In this document: positions 36,120 to 46,081 of the stretch, one piece after another | How positions within the stretch are numbered: position 1 is the stretch's first letter | How the letters are laid out: each line of letters begins with the position of its first letter | Source of the DNA: Thermovirga sp. | GTDB lineage: Bacteria > Synergistota > Synergistia > Synergistales > Thermovirgaceae | Length of the DNA: 55,244 bases | Direction of reading: 5' to 3' | Assembly (NCBI RefSeq): GCF_017656375.1 | Contig: NZ_JACDOB010000010.1 | Coordinates: forward strand, 1-55,244 | Position numbers and translations under genes: made by a program | Notes under the pieces: model-generated | Databases searched by the model: none | What the model was told of the DNA's origin: nothing | What the model saw: the letters and a program-made list of their open reading frames with translations, nothing else

Positions 36120-36962
36120 TTATGCTCCTCTCATTTTTCGCAAAAGAGTCAGATTTCTCACATCTGAACCTTTCTCCTTAGGCGTTTCCAAAATGCAAGG
36201 TACATCCATCCACTTGGGATCGCTGACGATCCTTGAAAAAACTTGTTCCCCTATTTTCCCCTCTCCGATATGCTGATGCCTATCTTTTCTGCTGCCCCTT
36301 TCCTCCTTGGAATCGTTGAGATGCCAACACCCTATTCTCTCCAATCCAAACAATTTTTCCAACTTTTGAACAAGTTTTTCGTATGCATAGGGTGTACGTA
36401 ACTCATAGCCAGAAGCAAATATGTGGCAGGTGTCAACACATATACCGAGCCTGGAAGTCCAATCCAAAGAGCTCAACACCCATTCCAATTCCTCCAAATT
36501 AGCCCCCAAACCATCGCCCGATCCTGCCATTGTCTCAAGTAGAACCCTTACTCTCACTTCCTCACTCCTAGCAAAAACTTCCTCCAATGATCCAGAAAGT
36601 CGCCTTAGTCCCTCCTTAACGCCCGCTCCCCTGTGGGAGCCAGGGTGGAGAACAAGATCCTCTATGCCAAGCTGATCACACCTTTTTATTTCCTGAACCA
36701 ACGATTCTATACTTTTTCTTCTTACACTCTCTTCCCCAGCCAAATTAATCAAATAAGATGCATGAGCCACCACTTTACGGATACGACTTTCTCTCCAAAT
36801 CCGCAAAAACCTATCTACAACGTGATCTGGTAAAGGTGATGAATGCCATTGCAGCTGATTTTTAGTAAATATCTGAATTGCCTCACAGCTCAATAATTCT
36901 CCTCTCTCTATCGCCTTCCATAAACCACCTGCAATGGACATATGGGCTCCTATTAAAGACAT
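36120..36962 (-). CDS. nfo: Deoxyribonuclease IV (AP endonuclease)
   Basis: A 280-residue Zn-dependent AP endonuclease that cuts 5' of abasic sites. It starts LIGAHMSIAGGLWKAIERGE and keeps the metal ligands in LVLHPGSHRGAG, LLETMAG, CVDTCHIFASGYEL, WHLNDSKEERGSRKDRHQHIGEG and CILETPKE. Length is standard. It overlaps the upstream NUDIX gene by 10 bases. Confidence 0.97.
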   Translation of the reverse strand: MSLIGAHMSIAGGLWKAIERGELLSCEAIQIFTKNQLQWHSSPLPDHVVDRFLRIWRESRIRKVVAHASYLINLAGEESVRRKSIESLVQEIKRCDQLGIEDLVLHPGSHRGAGVKEGLRRLSGSLEEVFARSEEVRVRVLLETMAGSGDGLGANLEELEWVLSSLDWTSRLGICVDTCHIFASGYELRTPYAYEKLVQKLEKLFGLERIGCWHLNDSKEERGSRKDRHQHIGEGKIGEQVFSRIVSDPKWMDVPCILETPKEKGSDVRNLTLLRKMRGA

Positions 36963-37621
36963 AGCTCACCTGTATTCATATAATATTTTCTTATTAATCT
37001 CCACAAAATTCGTGCCGTAGCCCCCCATACCATTCTCCTAGAACTTAAATAGAACTCTGGATAAACAGTTACACCTTGTGGCGTTTTCATCCAACGCAAT
37101 TTGGGAGGTAAGGGAAGCTTTTTTATGTCTACCAGCACTGCACTAGCCAATTCCTCTTCGTCTAGGCTTATAGCATCAAACAAATCATCACCATTTATGT
37201 AAGCCAAATAAGGATAAATGACAAAATCGCTGCTATACACATATTCTTTCGGTAACGCTTCTACTACCTCAACCATTTCCTGAGCGATCCCAACCTCTTC
37301 TTCCAACTCCCTTAAAGCTGTATCTAAAGGTGTCATGTCGTTCTTTTCTCTTGATCCTCCAGGAAAAGCCATTTGTCCAGCATGGTGTTTGAGGTTCTTC
37401 CCCTTTTCAACCAAAAGTATCGCGTCTCTGCCGTCTAAATCTTTAACACATGGTATTATAACCGCGCTTTGCCTTCTTTCAGTTTTAGGCAAAGAAGCCC
37501 ACAAAAACACTCCCTCAAGAGAAAGTCCCCTCGAAGACTCCCTTTTATTCTTTATTTTGTCTTGGGTTTTTCTTTCTTGAGAACTCCATTCTTCGATTAT
37601 CAGAAAAGCATTATCTTCCAT
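36953..37621 (-). CDS. NUDIX hydrolase (CoA pyrophosphatase-like)
   Basis: A 222-residue protein with a complete NUDIX box, from GGSREKNDMT to RELEEEVGI. The preceding HHAGQMAFPGG resembles the NudL/CoAse group, which cleaves CoA and related pyrophosphates. The roughly 40 N-terminal residues are polar and have no recognised domain. Its ATG overlaps the pyk stop by one base (TAATG), so translation is probably coupled to pyruvate kinase. Substrate is inferred from similarity only. Confidence 0.85.
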   Translation of the reverse strand: MEDNAFLIIEEWSSQERKTQDKIKNKRESSRGLSLEGVFLWASLPKTERRQSAVIIPCVKDLDGRDAILLVEKGKNLKHHAGQMAFPGGSREKNDMTPLDTALRELEEEVGIAQEMVEVVEALPKEYVYSSDFVIYPYLAYINGDDLFDAISLDEEELASAVLVDIKKLPLPPKLRWMKTPQGVTVYPEFYLSSRRMVWGATARILWRLIRKYYMNTGELCL

Positions 37622-39420
37622 TAGGATTTCCCCAAAAAATCACTAATTTTTTCGCCTTTCGACTCTAAATGCACTCTTCCCCGATATACTATTCCTCTAT
37701 TCCCGTCCACGGTAACTATCATACCATCCTCTAATACTTCCATTGCCCCTTTGGCATTCACAATACAAGGAATCCTCAACTCCAAAGAGAGTATAGCAGC
37801 ATGGCTAGTAAGGCCACCTTCTTCCGCTATTATTGCCGCCGCCCTTTTAGCTGCTTCTATGAAATCTCTGTCGGTCTGCCTACACACCAAAATATTCCCA
37901 TTTCTCATTTTTTCAGAAGCTTCTTCACCGCTAGAAGCTGTAACAATTTTACCGAAGGCCACCTTCTTCATTATTGGTATACCTTTAAGCAGCATCTGTC
38001 CTACAGAAACTACTTCTATGATGTTAGTGGTACCAGAAATACCCACTGGAAGTCCAGCAGTCACAACTACCAAATCTCCCTCTTTTAACATATTCTTTTG
38101 TAACGCAGTCTCAATGCCGGCAGTTATAGCTTCCTCTAAATTTTTCTTCTGAGAAACCAGCAGCGGTTCTACTCCCCACACAAGACCTAATCGCCTATAA
38201 ATCTTCTTCGAGGGAGTAGCTCCAATTATTCTCGCTCTAGGTCTATATTTACTAACTATTTGGGCGGTACTGCCACTTTGAGTCATACATAAAATGCCAT
38301 GAGCTTCCATCTTTCTAGCTATTATCTCCGCTGCATGCCCCACAGCATCTGACACTATCTTGATATCTTCATAAGACCTGTTAGAAGTAATTGACCAAAA
38401 ATAGTGGTCTTTTTCCGTTCTTTCTATTATTCTCGTCATAGTTTCCACAGCTTCAACAGGATACTTGCCCTGTGCTGTTTCTCCAGAGAGCATAAGCGCA
38501 TCCGCCCCATCAAGCACCGCATTTGCCACATCACTGCATTCAGCTCTCGTAGCCCGCGGGTTCCTGATCATGGAATCAAGCATCTGAGTAGCCACAATTA
38601 CAGGCTTTCCAACAAAGCGGCACAAGTTAATAATTCGCTTCTGCTGCATTGGTACTTCTTCTAAAGGGATCTCTACTCCTAAATCTCCTCTTGCCACCAT
38701 GATTCCATCTGAAACTTCTATAATCTCATCAAGGTTATTTACAGCCTGCATTGTCTCTATTTTGGATATTATTTTTAAATCACCATCTAGGTCTTCCAAT
38801 ATTTTTCTTGCCTTCAAGACATCTTCTCTCGCTCGAACAAAGGAAAGGGCAAGGTAATCAGCTCTTTTTGATATGGCCCACTTAATATCATTCACATCTT
38901 TTTCAGTCAGAATGGGTAAACTGTTTAAAGCACCTGGCACTGAAACACCCTTGTGCTCTCCCAATTCCTCACCAACTACTACCTTACATAAAAGTTCCTC
39001 TTCAGATATTACTTTTTCAACTATAAGGTTAATCTTCCCATCATCGATGAATATAGTGCTCCCTGGAGACAATTCGCATATCAAATTCGGGTAGTCCACA
39101 TAAATTTTCTCCTTGGTACCCTCAGTCTGCCTGGTAGTAATTCCTATTAAATCCCCACTTTTTAAAAGTATCGGCTTATGCCCCACAAGGGAGCCAGTCC
39201 TTATTTCTGGTCCCTTTGTATCTATAATTATAGGCAGCGGTCGACCTAATTCTTCTTCTAGTTTCCTAACGTTATCAAAAAGCCGGCCGTGGCTATCATA
39301 GTTTCCATGGCTAAAATTCAGGCGGGCAACGTTCATGCCCGCCTGAACCATATTCTTTAAAACATCATACTCCGAACAAGAAGGGCCAAGAGTACAAACA
39401 ATCTTAACTCTCTTCATCAT
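37621..39420 (-). CDS. pyk: Pyruvate kinase with C-terminal PEP-utilizer domain
   Basis: About 599 residues. The catalytic part has [42 protein letters not shown] and [12 protein letters not shown], then the C-terminal allosteric domain. A third domain of about 100 residues carries [20 protein letters not shown], the swivelling PEP-utilizer fold with the His that is phosphorylated in PPDK. Such extended enzymes occur in Bacillus and relatives. It makes pyruvate and ATP from PEP, opposite in direction to the PPDK encoded in this window. The ATG at 39420 (followed by another ATG) is preferred over the GTG at 39429. It overlaps mtrB by 17 bases. Confidence 0.95.
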   Translation of the reverse strand: MMKRVKIVCTLGPSCSEYDVLKNMVQAGMNVARLNFSHGNYDSHGRLFDNVRKLEEELGRPLPIIIDTKGPEIRTGSLVGHKPILLKSGDLIGITTRQTEGTKEKIYVDYPNLICELSPGSTIFIDDGKINLIVEKVISEEELLCKVVVGEELGEHKGVSVPGALNSLPILTEKDVNDIKWAISKRADYLALSFVRAREDVLKARKILEDLDGDLKIISKIETMQAVNNLDEIIEVSDGIMVARGDLGVEIPLEEVPMQQKRIINLCRFVGKPVIVATQMLDSMIRNPRATRAECSDVANAVLDGADALMLSGETAQGKYPVEAVETMTRIIERTEKDHYFWSITSNRSYEDIKIVSDAVGHAAEIIARKMEAHGILCMTQSGSTAQIVSKYRPRARIIGATPSKKIYRRLGLVWGVEPLLVSQKKNLEEAITAGIETALQKNMLKEGDLVVVTAGLPVGISGTTNIIEVVSVGQMLLKGIPIMKKVAFGKIVTASSGEEASEKMRNGNILVCRQTDRDFIEAAKRAAAIIAEEGGLTSHAAILSLELRIPCIVNAKGAMEVLEDGMIVTVDGNRGIVYRGRVHLESKGEKISDFLGKS

Positions 39421-39655
39421 CTTTCCCACTCTTTATCATTCCATGGGCTGTCAATATCTCTGCCTTCCCTCTTATTTTTACGGCAGAAGTGAATTCCGTA
39501 AACTGGGAAATCCACACTTCCCCTGCGTCCAGCTTCTCTGAGTGGGAAAATCTAGTCTCTTCCCCTCTAGTCAAGCCAATGACAGAAACACCATTCTCTA
39601 AAGCTTTAACCACTATAAAATCCGCCATTACCGAAGGATATTCGTTGCCTTTCAT
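39404..39655 (-). CDS. mtrB: Trp RNA-binding attenuation protein (TRAP/MtrB) homologue
   Basis: An 83-residue protein strikingly like Bacillus TRAP, the tryptophan-activated 11-mer ring that binds (G/U)AG repeats in trp leader RNA. Marks are [46 protein letters not shown]. The RNA-binding residues Glu36, Lys37, Lys56 and Arg58 of Bacillus TRAP correspond to Glu40, Lys41, Lys60 and Arg62 here, all conserved. A few ligand-pocket positions differ (for example His51 of Bacillus is Phe55). The ATG at 39655 is chosen because GGAGGGAGAGG lies just upstream; an in-frame GTG at 39697 would add 14 unlike residues. It lies between dnaE and pyk, away from any trp gene in the window. Confidence 0.9.
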   Translation of the reverse strand: MKGNEYPSVMADFIVVKALENGVSVIGLTRGEETRFSHSEKLDAGEVWISQFTEFTSAVKIRGKAEILTAHGMIKSGKDDEES

Positions 39656-39736
39656 GCTTTCCTCTCCCTCCAAATATAGACTCCGCTCATCAACCACCTA
39701 CGGTAATTATAATGTTATTTGGCTATTTTATAAACA

Positions 39737-42700
39737 TTAAACACATAACTCTACGGCTTCATTGTTCAATTTCTCCAAAACTGCCCCCTCTTCAAAATCT
39801 GAATTAACTCTCAACGAACGAGAAACCAACAAGACTTTCTTTCCACCACATAGATATTCAAAAATAACCTTCGTATCCCCACGGCAGCCTTTCAATTCCT
39901 TGCAAAGCTTAAGAATAGTCTTCTCGTCAATGAATTCACCAAACAATTTAATCCTTACCCAAGGGCTCAGCTTAACTGGAGCTTCTACCATGGGGACCAT
40001 TAAGTCAGCTATCAAAGAAAGGCCCTCTTTTACTTGAATTGAGCCGCTAACTAAATAAACTTCTCCCTTTACCGGTTTTCTCTCCATGTTGTTCCAAATC
40101 CCAGGAAAGCATACCACTTCAACTTTCCCATCTGTGTCTTCTAGTTCAATGAAGGCCATCTTGTCTCCCTTACGGGTGTACTTTTCCTGTATTTCCACTA
40201 CAATACCTGCTACAACTGGCTTTATCTTCTCCGACTTCCAATAGGAAAGTTCTTCAAGAGTACAAGTCACATATTTCCCATAATCACTTTTATACTGGTC
40301 ACATGGGTGACCAGAAATATAAAGTCCCGTTGCTTCTTTCTCCATTTCCAAGCGAGAGTGAAAATCAAAATCCTCAACATCGGGTAACTCTGGTTCATCA
40401 TCCACTTCTTCACTCACAAGGTCCAACAGTGAGCGCTGCATACCGTCTGAGGATCTCTTTTGCACAATATCTACAAAGCCAGGCAAAGCTTCCAATAGCT
40501 GTTTTCTATTTGGTGATATGCTATCAAACGCTCCAGCCTTTATGAGGTTTTCCACCACTCCCTTACTTACCACTCTCAAATCCACCCTGTTTAGAAAGTC
40601 CCAAAAAGAGGCAAATGGGCCATCTTTCCTGGCTTTCAATATGGCATCTACCGCCGTAGTTCCTACCTTGGATACCGCTCCTAAGCCGAAAAGTATTTCT
40701 CCTCCGTTAGCTGTAAATGAGTCGCGGGACCTATTTATGTCAGGAGGAGATACATGAATGCCTGAATCTCTCACTGCCCGCACATGTTTTGCCAGTACAT
40801 CCAGCTTGGAATGGACATGGCTTGAAAGAAATGCTGCCATAAATTCTACCGGGAAATGCGCCTTAAGGTAAGCAGTCTGATAACTTATCATCGCATACGC
40901 AGTGCTATGAGATTTATTGAAACCATACCCCGCAAATTCTTGGATAATGTCGAAAATTTGCTCAGCCTTCTTTTCCTCTATTCCTCTCTCCGAACACCCC
41001 TTCAGAAAGCTCTCTCTTTCCTTTGCCATTACTTCCACTTTTTTCTTACCCATGGCCCTTCTAAGAAGGTCTGCTTGTCCGAGGGTATAGCCAGCCAGAA
41101 TTGAAGCACATTGCATGACCTGCTCCTGATACAAAATTACTCCGTGGGTCTCCTTTAAAACATCTTCTAGCAGTGGATGAAGATACGAGGGTTTCTGACG
41201 ACCATGCTTGCATTCTATGTACTGATCGACCATTCCACTACCCAGGGGGCCTGGCCTATACAAAGCCAAAACCGCTATAAGGTCTTCAAAGCAATCAGGT
41301 CTCAATTTTCTTAGTAACTGCCTCATTCCAGAAGATTCCAACTGGAATACCCCTAAAGTGTCGCCATCTGCCAACAGTTGGTAAGTAGCCTCATCATCAA
41401 GAGGAAGGTCATTTACATTTGGTGGTGTTTTACCATTATCTCTAATGTTTTTAAGGGTTTCTTCTATAACAGAAAGGGTTCTCAATCCCAAAAAGTCCAT
41501 CTTGACCAAGCCCAGTCTTTCAATATGCTCCATTGCAAATTGTGTTACGACCTGTTCTTCTCCTATCTTTCTTACTGGGACATAGCTTGTTATCTCATTA
41601 GGTGCTATAACCACCCCGGCCGCATGCTGAGAACAGTGCCTCGCCAGACCCTCTATGCTTGAAGCATAATCCAATAACCTCTTGACGGCGGGATCACTTC
41701 TGTGTAGCTCCATCAACTCAGGGCTTTGTTCCATAGCTTCCGATATGGACGAAGCTCCAGCAGGAACCAGCTTTGCAACTTTGTCCACCTCTGAGTATGG
41801 CATATCTAAGGCCCTTCCAACGTCCCTGATAGCAGCTTTACTCTTCATACGGTCAAAGGTAATTATCTGGGCCACTTTCTCTCTACCATATTTGGCCACT
41901 ATCTGGGCAAGAACTTCATCCCTTCTCTTATCAGATATGTCAGTATCTATATCGGGCATGCTTATTCTTTCGGGATTTAAGAATCGCTCAAAGAGCAGGT
42001 TATAGCGCAATGGGTCTATTTCGGTGATTTGAAGGGCATACGCAACTAAAGACCCCGCGGCGGATCCTCTTCCTGGCCCCACTGGAACCCCTTTAGCTTT
42101 GGCCTCCTGTATTATATCCGCCACTATAAGGAAATAACCTGCAAAACCCATCTGCTCTATTACCCCTAACTCATATTCCAAGCGCTTAACATATTCCTCA
42201 GGAGGGTTTCCCCCTTGGAACCTGCTTTTGAGCCCCTCTCTGGCCCTGCGCTTTAGAGCTTTCTCTAAGGTCTCTCCTTCAGCAAGCCTCACCTCTGGCA
42301 GATGGTAACCAGAAAATTCGATCTTAACAGAACATCTCTCTGCTATATCAACTGTGTTTTTAAGCGCTTCTGGAAGCTCCTTCCCAAATATGCTCCACAT
42401 CTCCTCAGGAGAGCGCAAATAAAAATCATCTGACCCAAAGCGATATCTGTTTGGTGCATTTATAGTTGCATTCGTCTGAACACAAAGAAGAACATCGTGC
42501 CAAGAAGCATCGCTCTTCTCTAAATAATGAGCATCATTAGTAGCAATCAACGGAATGCTCATCTTCTTTGACATTTCCATTAACGCTTTGTTAACCAATG
42601 CTTGCTCAGGAACTTTGTTATACATGATCTCGAAAAAGAAATTATCCTTCCCAAATATATCCCTGTACATGGAAGCCCTGGATTTGGCCTCTTCTAAATT

Positions 42701-43147
42701 GCCTTCAATAATAAGCGAAGGAATTTCTCCTGAAAGACATGCAGATGAGGCAATTAACCCTTTCCCATAGCGGGCAAGCAGATCGTGGTCAACCCTCGGT
42801 TTGTAGTAGAACCCATCGGTGTTAGCTATAGATACAAGCTTTATAAGGTTCTGATATCCTTCCTGAGACTCAGCAAGGAGCAATAGATGATAATTCTTAC
42901 CTTGTCTATCTCTTAATGTGTGCCCTCTAGGATCAACGTAAACCTCACAACCTATAATCGGCTTTACGCCCTTGGACACACAATGTTCGTAAAATTCGAC
43001 GATGCCATACATGGCTCCATGATCTGTTAAAGCGACAGCAGGAGCCCCCCACTCTTTAACTCTATCTGCTAACTTGCCACACCGAATGGCACCATCCAAC
43101 AGGCTGTATTCACTGTGGACATGAAGGTGGACAAAAGGATTATTCAT
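39737..43147 (-). CDS. dnaE: DNA polymerase III alpha subunit
   Basis: A 1136-residue replicative polymerase. The N-terminal PHP domain has FVHLHVHSEYSLLDGAIR and ALTDHGAMYGIVEFY. The catalytic palm has GPGRGSAAGSLVAYAL and the Asp pair in PDIDTDISDKRRDEV near residue 400. The fingers include RPGPLGSGMVDQY and HGVILYQEQVMQ. After the helix-hairpin-helix region comes an OB fold with GDKMAFIELEDTDGKVEVVCFP. Length matches the DnaE1 type. It overlaps dnaX by 8 bases, so the catalytic subunit and clamp-loader subunit are made together. Confidence 0.98.
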   Translation of the reverse strand: MNNPFVHLHVHSEYSLLDGAIRCGKLADRVKEWGAPAVALTDHGAMYGIVEFYEHCVSKGVKPIIGCEVYVDPRGHTLRDRQGKNYHLLLLAESQEGYQNLIKLVSIANTDGFYYKPRVDHDLLARYGKGLIASSACLSGEIPSLIIEGNLEEAKSRASMYRDIFGKDNFFFEIMYNKVPEQALVNKALMEMSKKMSIPLIATNDAHYLEKSDASWHDVLLCVQTNATINAPNRYRFGSDDFYLRSPEEMWSIFGKELPEALKNTVDIAERCSVKIEFSGYHLPEVRLAEGETLEKALKRRAREGLKSRFQGGNPPEEYVKRLEYELGVIEQMGFAGYFLIVADIIQEAKAKGVPVGPGRGSAAGSLVAYALQITEIDPLRYNLLFERFLNPERISMPDIDTDISDKRRDEVLAQIVAKYGREKVAQIITFDRMKSKAAIRDVGRALDMPYSEVDKVAKLVPAGASSISEAMEQSPELMELHRSDPAVKRLLDYASSIEGLARHCSQHAAGVVIAPNEITSYVPVRKIGEEQVVTQFAMEHIERLGLVKMDFLGLRTLSVIEETLKNIRDNGKTPPNVNDLPLDDEATYQLLADGDTLGVFQLESSGMRQLLRKLRPDCFEDLIAVLALYRPGPLGSGMVDQYIECKHGRQKPSYLHPLLEDVLKETHGVILYQEQVMQCASILAGYTLGQADLLRRAMGKKKVEVMAKERESFLKGCSERGIEEKKAEQIFDIIQEFAGYGFNKSHSTAYAMISYQTAYLKAHFPVEFMAAFLSSHVHSKLDVLAKHVRAVRDSGIHVSPPDINRSRDSFTANGGEILFGLGAVSKVGTTAVDAILKARKDGPFASFWDFLNRVDLRVVSKGVVENLIKAGAFDSISPNRKQLLEALPGFVDIVQKRSSDGMQRSLLDLVSEEVDDEPELPDVEDFDFHSRLEMEKEATGLYISGHPCDQYKSDYGKYVTCTLEELSYWKSEKIKPVVAGIVVEIQEKYTRKGDKMAFIELEDTDGKVEVVCFPGIWNNMERKPVKGEVYLVSGSIQVKEGLSLIADLMVPMVEAPVKLSPWVRIKLFGEFIDEKTILKLCKELKGCRGDTKVIFEYLCGGKKVLLVSRSLRVNSDFEEGAVLEKLNNEAVELCV

Positions 43148-44900
43148 TTTCTAGTTCTTCCCCACTTTCCTGTTGAGCTTCTAATATTTCTTCATCTTTA
43201 ACTAGGAGTATCTCTCCATCAACAAGCTGCATAAGTTTCTTCAAATTTTTATCCTGAAAACCCTTTTTATTTTTATTAGCATTCTCTTTGTTGTAAGGAC
43301 GACTCACATTACCCTTCTTTTCTCTGTCAGCCTCACGATGTCTGTCAACTCGTTTTTCTACATTTTCGTTCTTGTTTTCTCGCACTTCGATTTGTGCTGA
43401 AACATAAGTCTTTTCAGAATCATTCTCTAGCTGAAAATCTTCTCCCAAATCAAGAATATGATCCTTTGATCTCAATAAGATCCTAGATCCCTGCCAAAAA
43501 CTTTTTGCTATATCCTTTAACTTCCTGAGGTTTCTGGGGCTCCTCAACAATTCAAAGGCAACTTCATGATCAGGGTGAAAGACTACCTCAATATCCCCAT
43601 CTCTGTAAATAGGTTCAGCGCACGCTAAAGCACAATAGATCAGTATATTATCAGGATAAAAGCATAAAAGAAATTTATCCCAACTGTTTTTGTCTGGTAC
43701 TCTAATTTCTTTTCCAGGACTTATCGTTTTAGGTTCTTCTTGCTTTTTGTGCTCCCTTTGCTCCCTTTTAAACGTTTTTTCCTGTGGCTTTATTTCCTCT
43801 GCCGATCCAAATTCCTCAAAAAAGCCTAAAACAAGCCCAGAAGCAACATCACTTCTCATTCCAAGGTTGGCTCTTGGCATGTTTTCGACACAAAACTTCA
43901 TTATCTTCCACAGATGATCTGGTTTCCAAAAAGGGCTCTCTTCCTTTAGAAAGCTCTTCTCTTCTTTAGAAACAGCTAAAAGATCCCCGCTATTTTCGCC
44001 CCACTTATTGAAAATCCACAAGTCTCTCGCTATTTCATAAAGTCCCTCAAAAAGCCTCTTACTTGTCAAGCCCACATCCAAAAGCTGCTGCAAGAGAAAA
44101 AAGGCTTTTCCCCTATCTGTGCGCAAATTAGCCATGAGCCTTTCCATATCCTTCCGACTCCCTCCGCCTAACAAAGGGTTCATAGAATCAAGGGTCAAAC
44201 CTTTCCCCTCTTCTAGAAAGGCCAAAGCCTGCTCAAGAATGGATAGAGCATCTCGCAGCGATCCATCTGCCTCCCTTGCTATTTCCCACAGGGCGTCATC
44301 CTGTACTTCAACTCCCTCAAGAGAGAGCACGTTTTTAAGGCAACTTACAATATCCTGACTGCCAATTCTATGAAATGGTATGTGCTGACATCTGGATCTT
44401 ATAGTTACAGGGACTTTTCTGGGTTCTGTAGTAGCCAAGACAAATATCACATACGAAGGAGGCTCTTCAAGGGTCTTCAAAAGTGCATTGAATCCATCAG
44501 TGGTAACCATATGAACCTCATCTATAATGTAAACCTTATAAGGAGAGGAGAAAGGAGCAAGAGAAACATGCTCCTTAAGCTCTCTTATATTATCTATTCC
44601 TCTGTGCGATGCCCCGTCTATCTCTATTACATCTAGGCTACTCCCTTCAGTAATAGCTCTGCAACTGCCACATTCGCCGCAAGGTTCTCCTTCTTTCGAC
44701 AAATTAGTACAATTCACTGCCTTGGCCAAGAGCCTGGCAACTGTAGTCTTACCGCTCCCTCTAGGCCCTGAGAAAAGGAAAGCGTGTGGGATTTTCCCAG
44801 AAAGTATCTTGTTTTTGACTACCTGCACAACCGTGCTCTGGCCTATTACCTGTGAAAAATTTTTGGGTCTGTATTTGCGATACAATGTAATATGGGACAT
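43140..44900 (-). CDS. dnaX: DNA polymerase III subunit gamma/tau
   Basis: A 586-residue clamp-loader ATPase. It begins LYRKYRPKNFSQVIGQ and has Walker A FSGPRGSGKTTVARLLAKA, a four-Cys zinc site (CTNLSKEGEPCGECGSC), DEVHMVTTDGFNALLKTLEEPP, and the SRC motif in TIRSRCQHI. The long Lys/Glu/Asn-rich C-terminal half resembles tau. There is no convincing long A-run slippery site for a gamma product. It follows the M48 peptidase gene after 11 bases and overlaps dnaE. Confidence 0.97.
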   Translation of the reverse strand: MSHITLYRKYRPKNFSQVIGQSTVVQVVKNKILSGKIPHAFLFSGPRGSGKTTVARLLAKAVNCTNLSKEGEPCGECGSCRAITEGSSLDVIEIDGASHRGIDNIRELKEHVSLAPFSSPYKVYIIDEVHMVTTDGFNALLKTLEEPPSYVIFVLATTEPRKVPVTIRSRCQHIPFHRIGSQDIVSCLKNVLSLEGVEVQDDALWEIAREADGSLRDALSILEQALAFLEEGKGLTLDSMNPLLGGGSRKDMERLMANLRTDRGKAFFLLQQLLDVGLTSKRLFEGLYEIARDLWIFNKWGENSGDLLAVSKEEKSFLKEESPFWKPDHLWKIMKFCVENMPRANLGMRSDVASGLVLGFFEEFGSAEEIKPQEKTFKREQREHKKQEEPKTISPGKEIRVPDKNSWDKFLLCFYPDNILIYCALACAEPIYRDGDIEVVFHPDHEVAFELLRSPRNLRKLKDIAKSFWQGSRILLRSKDHILDLGEDFQLENDSEKTYVSAQIEVRENKNENVEKRVDRHREADREKKGNVSRPYNKENANKNKKGFQDKNLKKLMQLVDGEILLVKDEEILEAQQESGEELENE

Positions 44901-44911
44901 TATCGGGCCCC

Positions 44912-46000
44912 CTATCTAAAATAATTTGCCATAGGATGCTGTTTTTTTGCATTCTCTAAGGCTGTTATGAGATTGTGTCTAATTTCCTCAAGAGCAGGCA
45001 TACTTTCACATAAGTCCTCACTTCTTAATGCTATGGATTTACCGATCCTAAGGGCTTCCCCTCTTTTTGTCGTCACTACATCCACGTCGTATGGAGCCGT
45101 CTCTAGTTTGAGGTCTTCTTCTATAACACTAGCAAAACGCTCAAAGCTTTTTAAAACAGCAGATAGCGGTGGTCCCCAACAAACTACAACATCATCAACC
45201 CAAAGGTTTAAACGCCCATCTTTTTTCTCAATTCGGGGCCTAAGCAGCCCTAATGGGATCTTTCTATTTATTGGAAGGTTCTCCTCTTTCATAGCTTTAA
45301 GGATGTAATCTATTCGTTCCTCAGTCTTGGGGTGGTCCATGTAAATACCTGGATCTACATATGGCCGCTTAAGCTGTTCCATCTTCAAACGTTCCAACAC
45401 AGTGACGGAAGCAGACGGGGCGTAGCCAGCTTTTACCAGTATATGAAGCCCCCCCAAGTCTGCCTCCCTTTCGAAATCTTTGCTGTAAGCATTCATGATA
45501 GCCACTTGCGCAAGATTGGCTAAAAGCATTGCTGGTCCCTTCCCCTTGGAAGCTACAGCGATAAGAAGAGCACCAATAGTTAACTTTTGGTTCCTAGCAG
45601 CTTGCCTCAAGATGTGATTTTTGTCTGAATGCACAAGCTCATGGGCTACAATAGCCGCCAGCTCATCATCGCTCTTAACAAAATTCATCATCCCACTAGT
45701 AACGTAAATTCGCCCTCCTGGGATAGCAAACGCATTAGGTGCTTTCTCTTCTATGATCTTAATCCTGTAATTTAACTTCCTCTCAACAAAAGGAACGCAC
45801 CGATCAAGAACCATTTCAACTAGAGCAACCTGGTATGGGTCAGATACTACTTCCCAGCGTTGTTCTACCTCCTTGGCCACCTGCTCGCCTAATTTATCCT
45901 CTTTTTCTATGGTTCCACCCAAAGAGGGACCACTCAAAAAACATGTTACCGCAATGGCAACACTAAAAATAAAAGCACAAACTCGCATTAGTCTATTCAA
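44912..46000 (-). CDS. Exported M48 family zinc metallopeptidase
   Basis: A 362-residue protein with a signal peptide (hydrophobic core at about residues 6-22, FIFSVAIAVTCFLSG). The peptidase domain has NAFAIPGGRIYVTSGMM, the zinc motif IVAHELVHSDKNH (HExxH), and the third-ligand region DFEREADLGGLHIL, as in M48C/BepA-LoiP-type periplasmic proteases. A C-terminal domain of about 120 residues is less conserved. It probably degrades or assists folding of envelope proteins. GGAGG lies about 13 bases before the ATG. It is the first gene of the series leading into dnaX-dnaE, although the functional link is unclear. Confidence 0.92.
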   Translation of the reverse strand: MNRLMRVCAFIFSVAIAVTCFLSGPSLGGTIEKEDKLGEQVAKEVEQRWEVVSDPYQVALVEMVLDRCVPFVERKLNYRIKIIEEKAPNAFAIPGGRIYVTSGMMNFVKSDDELAAIVAHELVHSDKNHILRQAARNQKLTIGALLIAVASKGKGPAMLLANLAQVAIMNAYSKDFEREADLGGLHILVKAGYAPSASVTVLERLKMEQLKRPYVDPGIYMDHPKTEERIDYILKAMKEENLPINRKIPLGLLRPRIEKKDGRLNLWVDDVVVCWGPPLSAVLKSFERFASVIEEDLKLETAPYDVDVVTTKRGEALRIGKSIALRSEDLCESMPALEEIRHNLITALENAKKQHPMANYFR

Positions 46001-46025
46001 AGCTCTTATAATCCTCCACCCAAAA

Positions 46026-46053
46026 ACAATTTGCCGTCCTTAAAACAAATTGT
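46026..46053 (-). other. Inverted repeat upstream of the M48 peptidase gene
   Basis: Perfect 8-base arms ACAATTTG/CAAATTGT (46026-46033 and 46046-46053) with a 12-base loop. On the minus strand the stem is followed by TTTTTGGG, so it may be a weak terminator for the phosphatase gene. It could equally be an operator for the peptidase gene. Confidence 0.4.
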
Positions 46054-46081
46054 AATCTATCACACCAGCCATTGGAATACT

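Noticed and set aside
43140-44900. Programmed frameshift or slippage site in dnaX
   Set aside because: Only short A-runs (up to five) occur in the tau-specific half, with no good slippery heptamer plus stem or internal SD.
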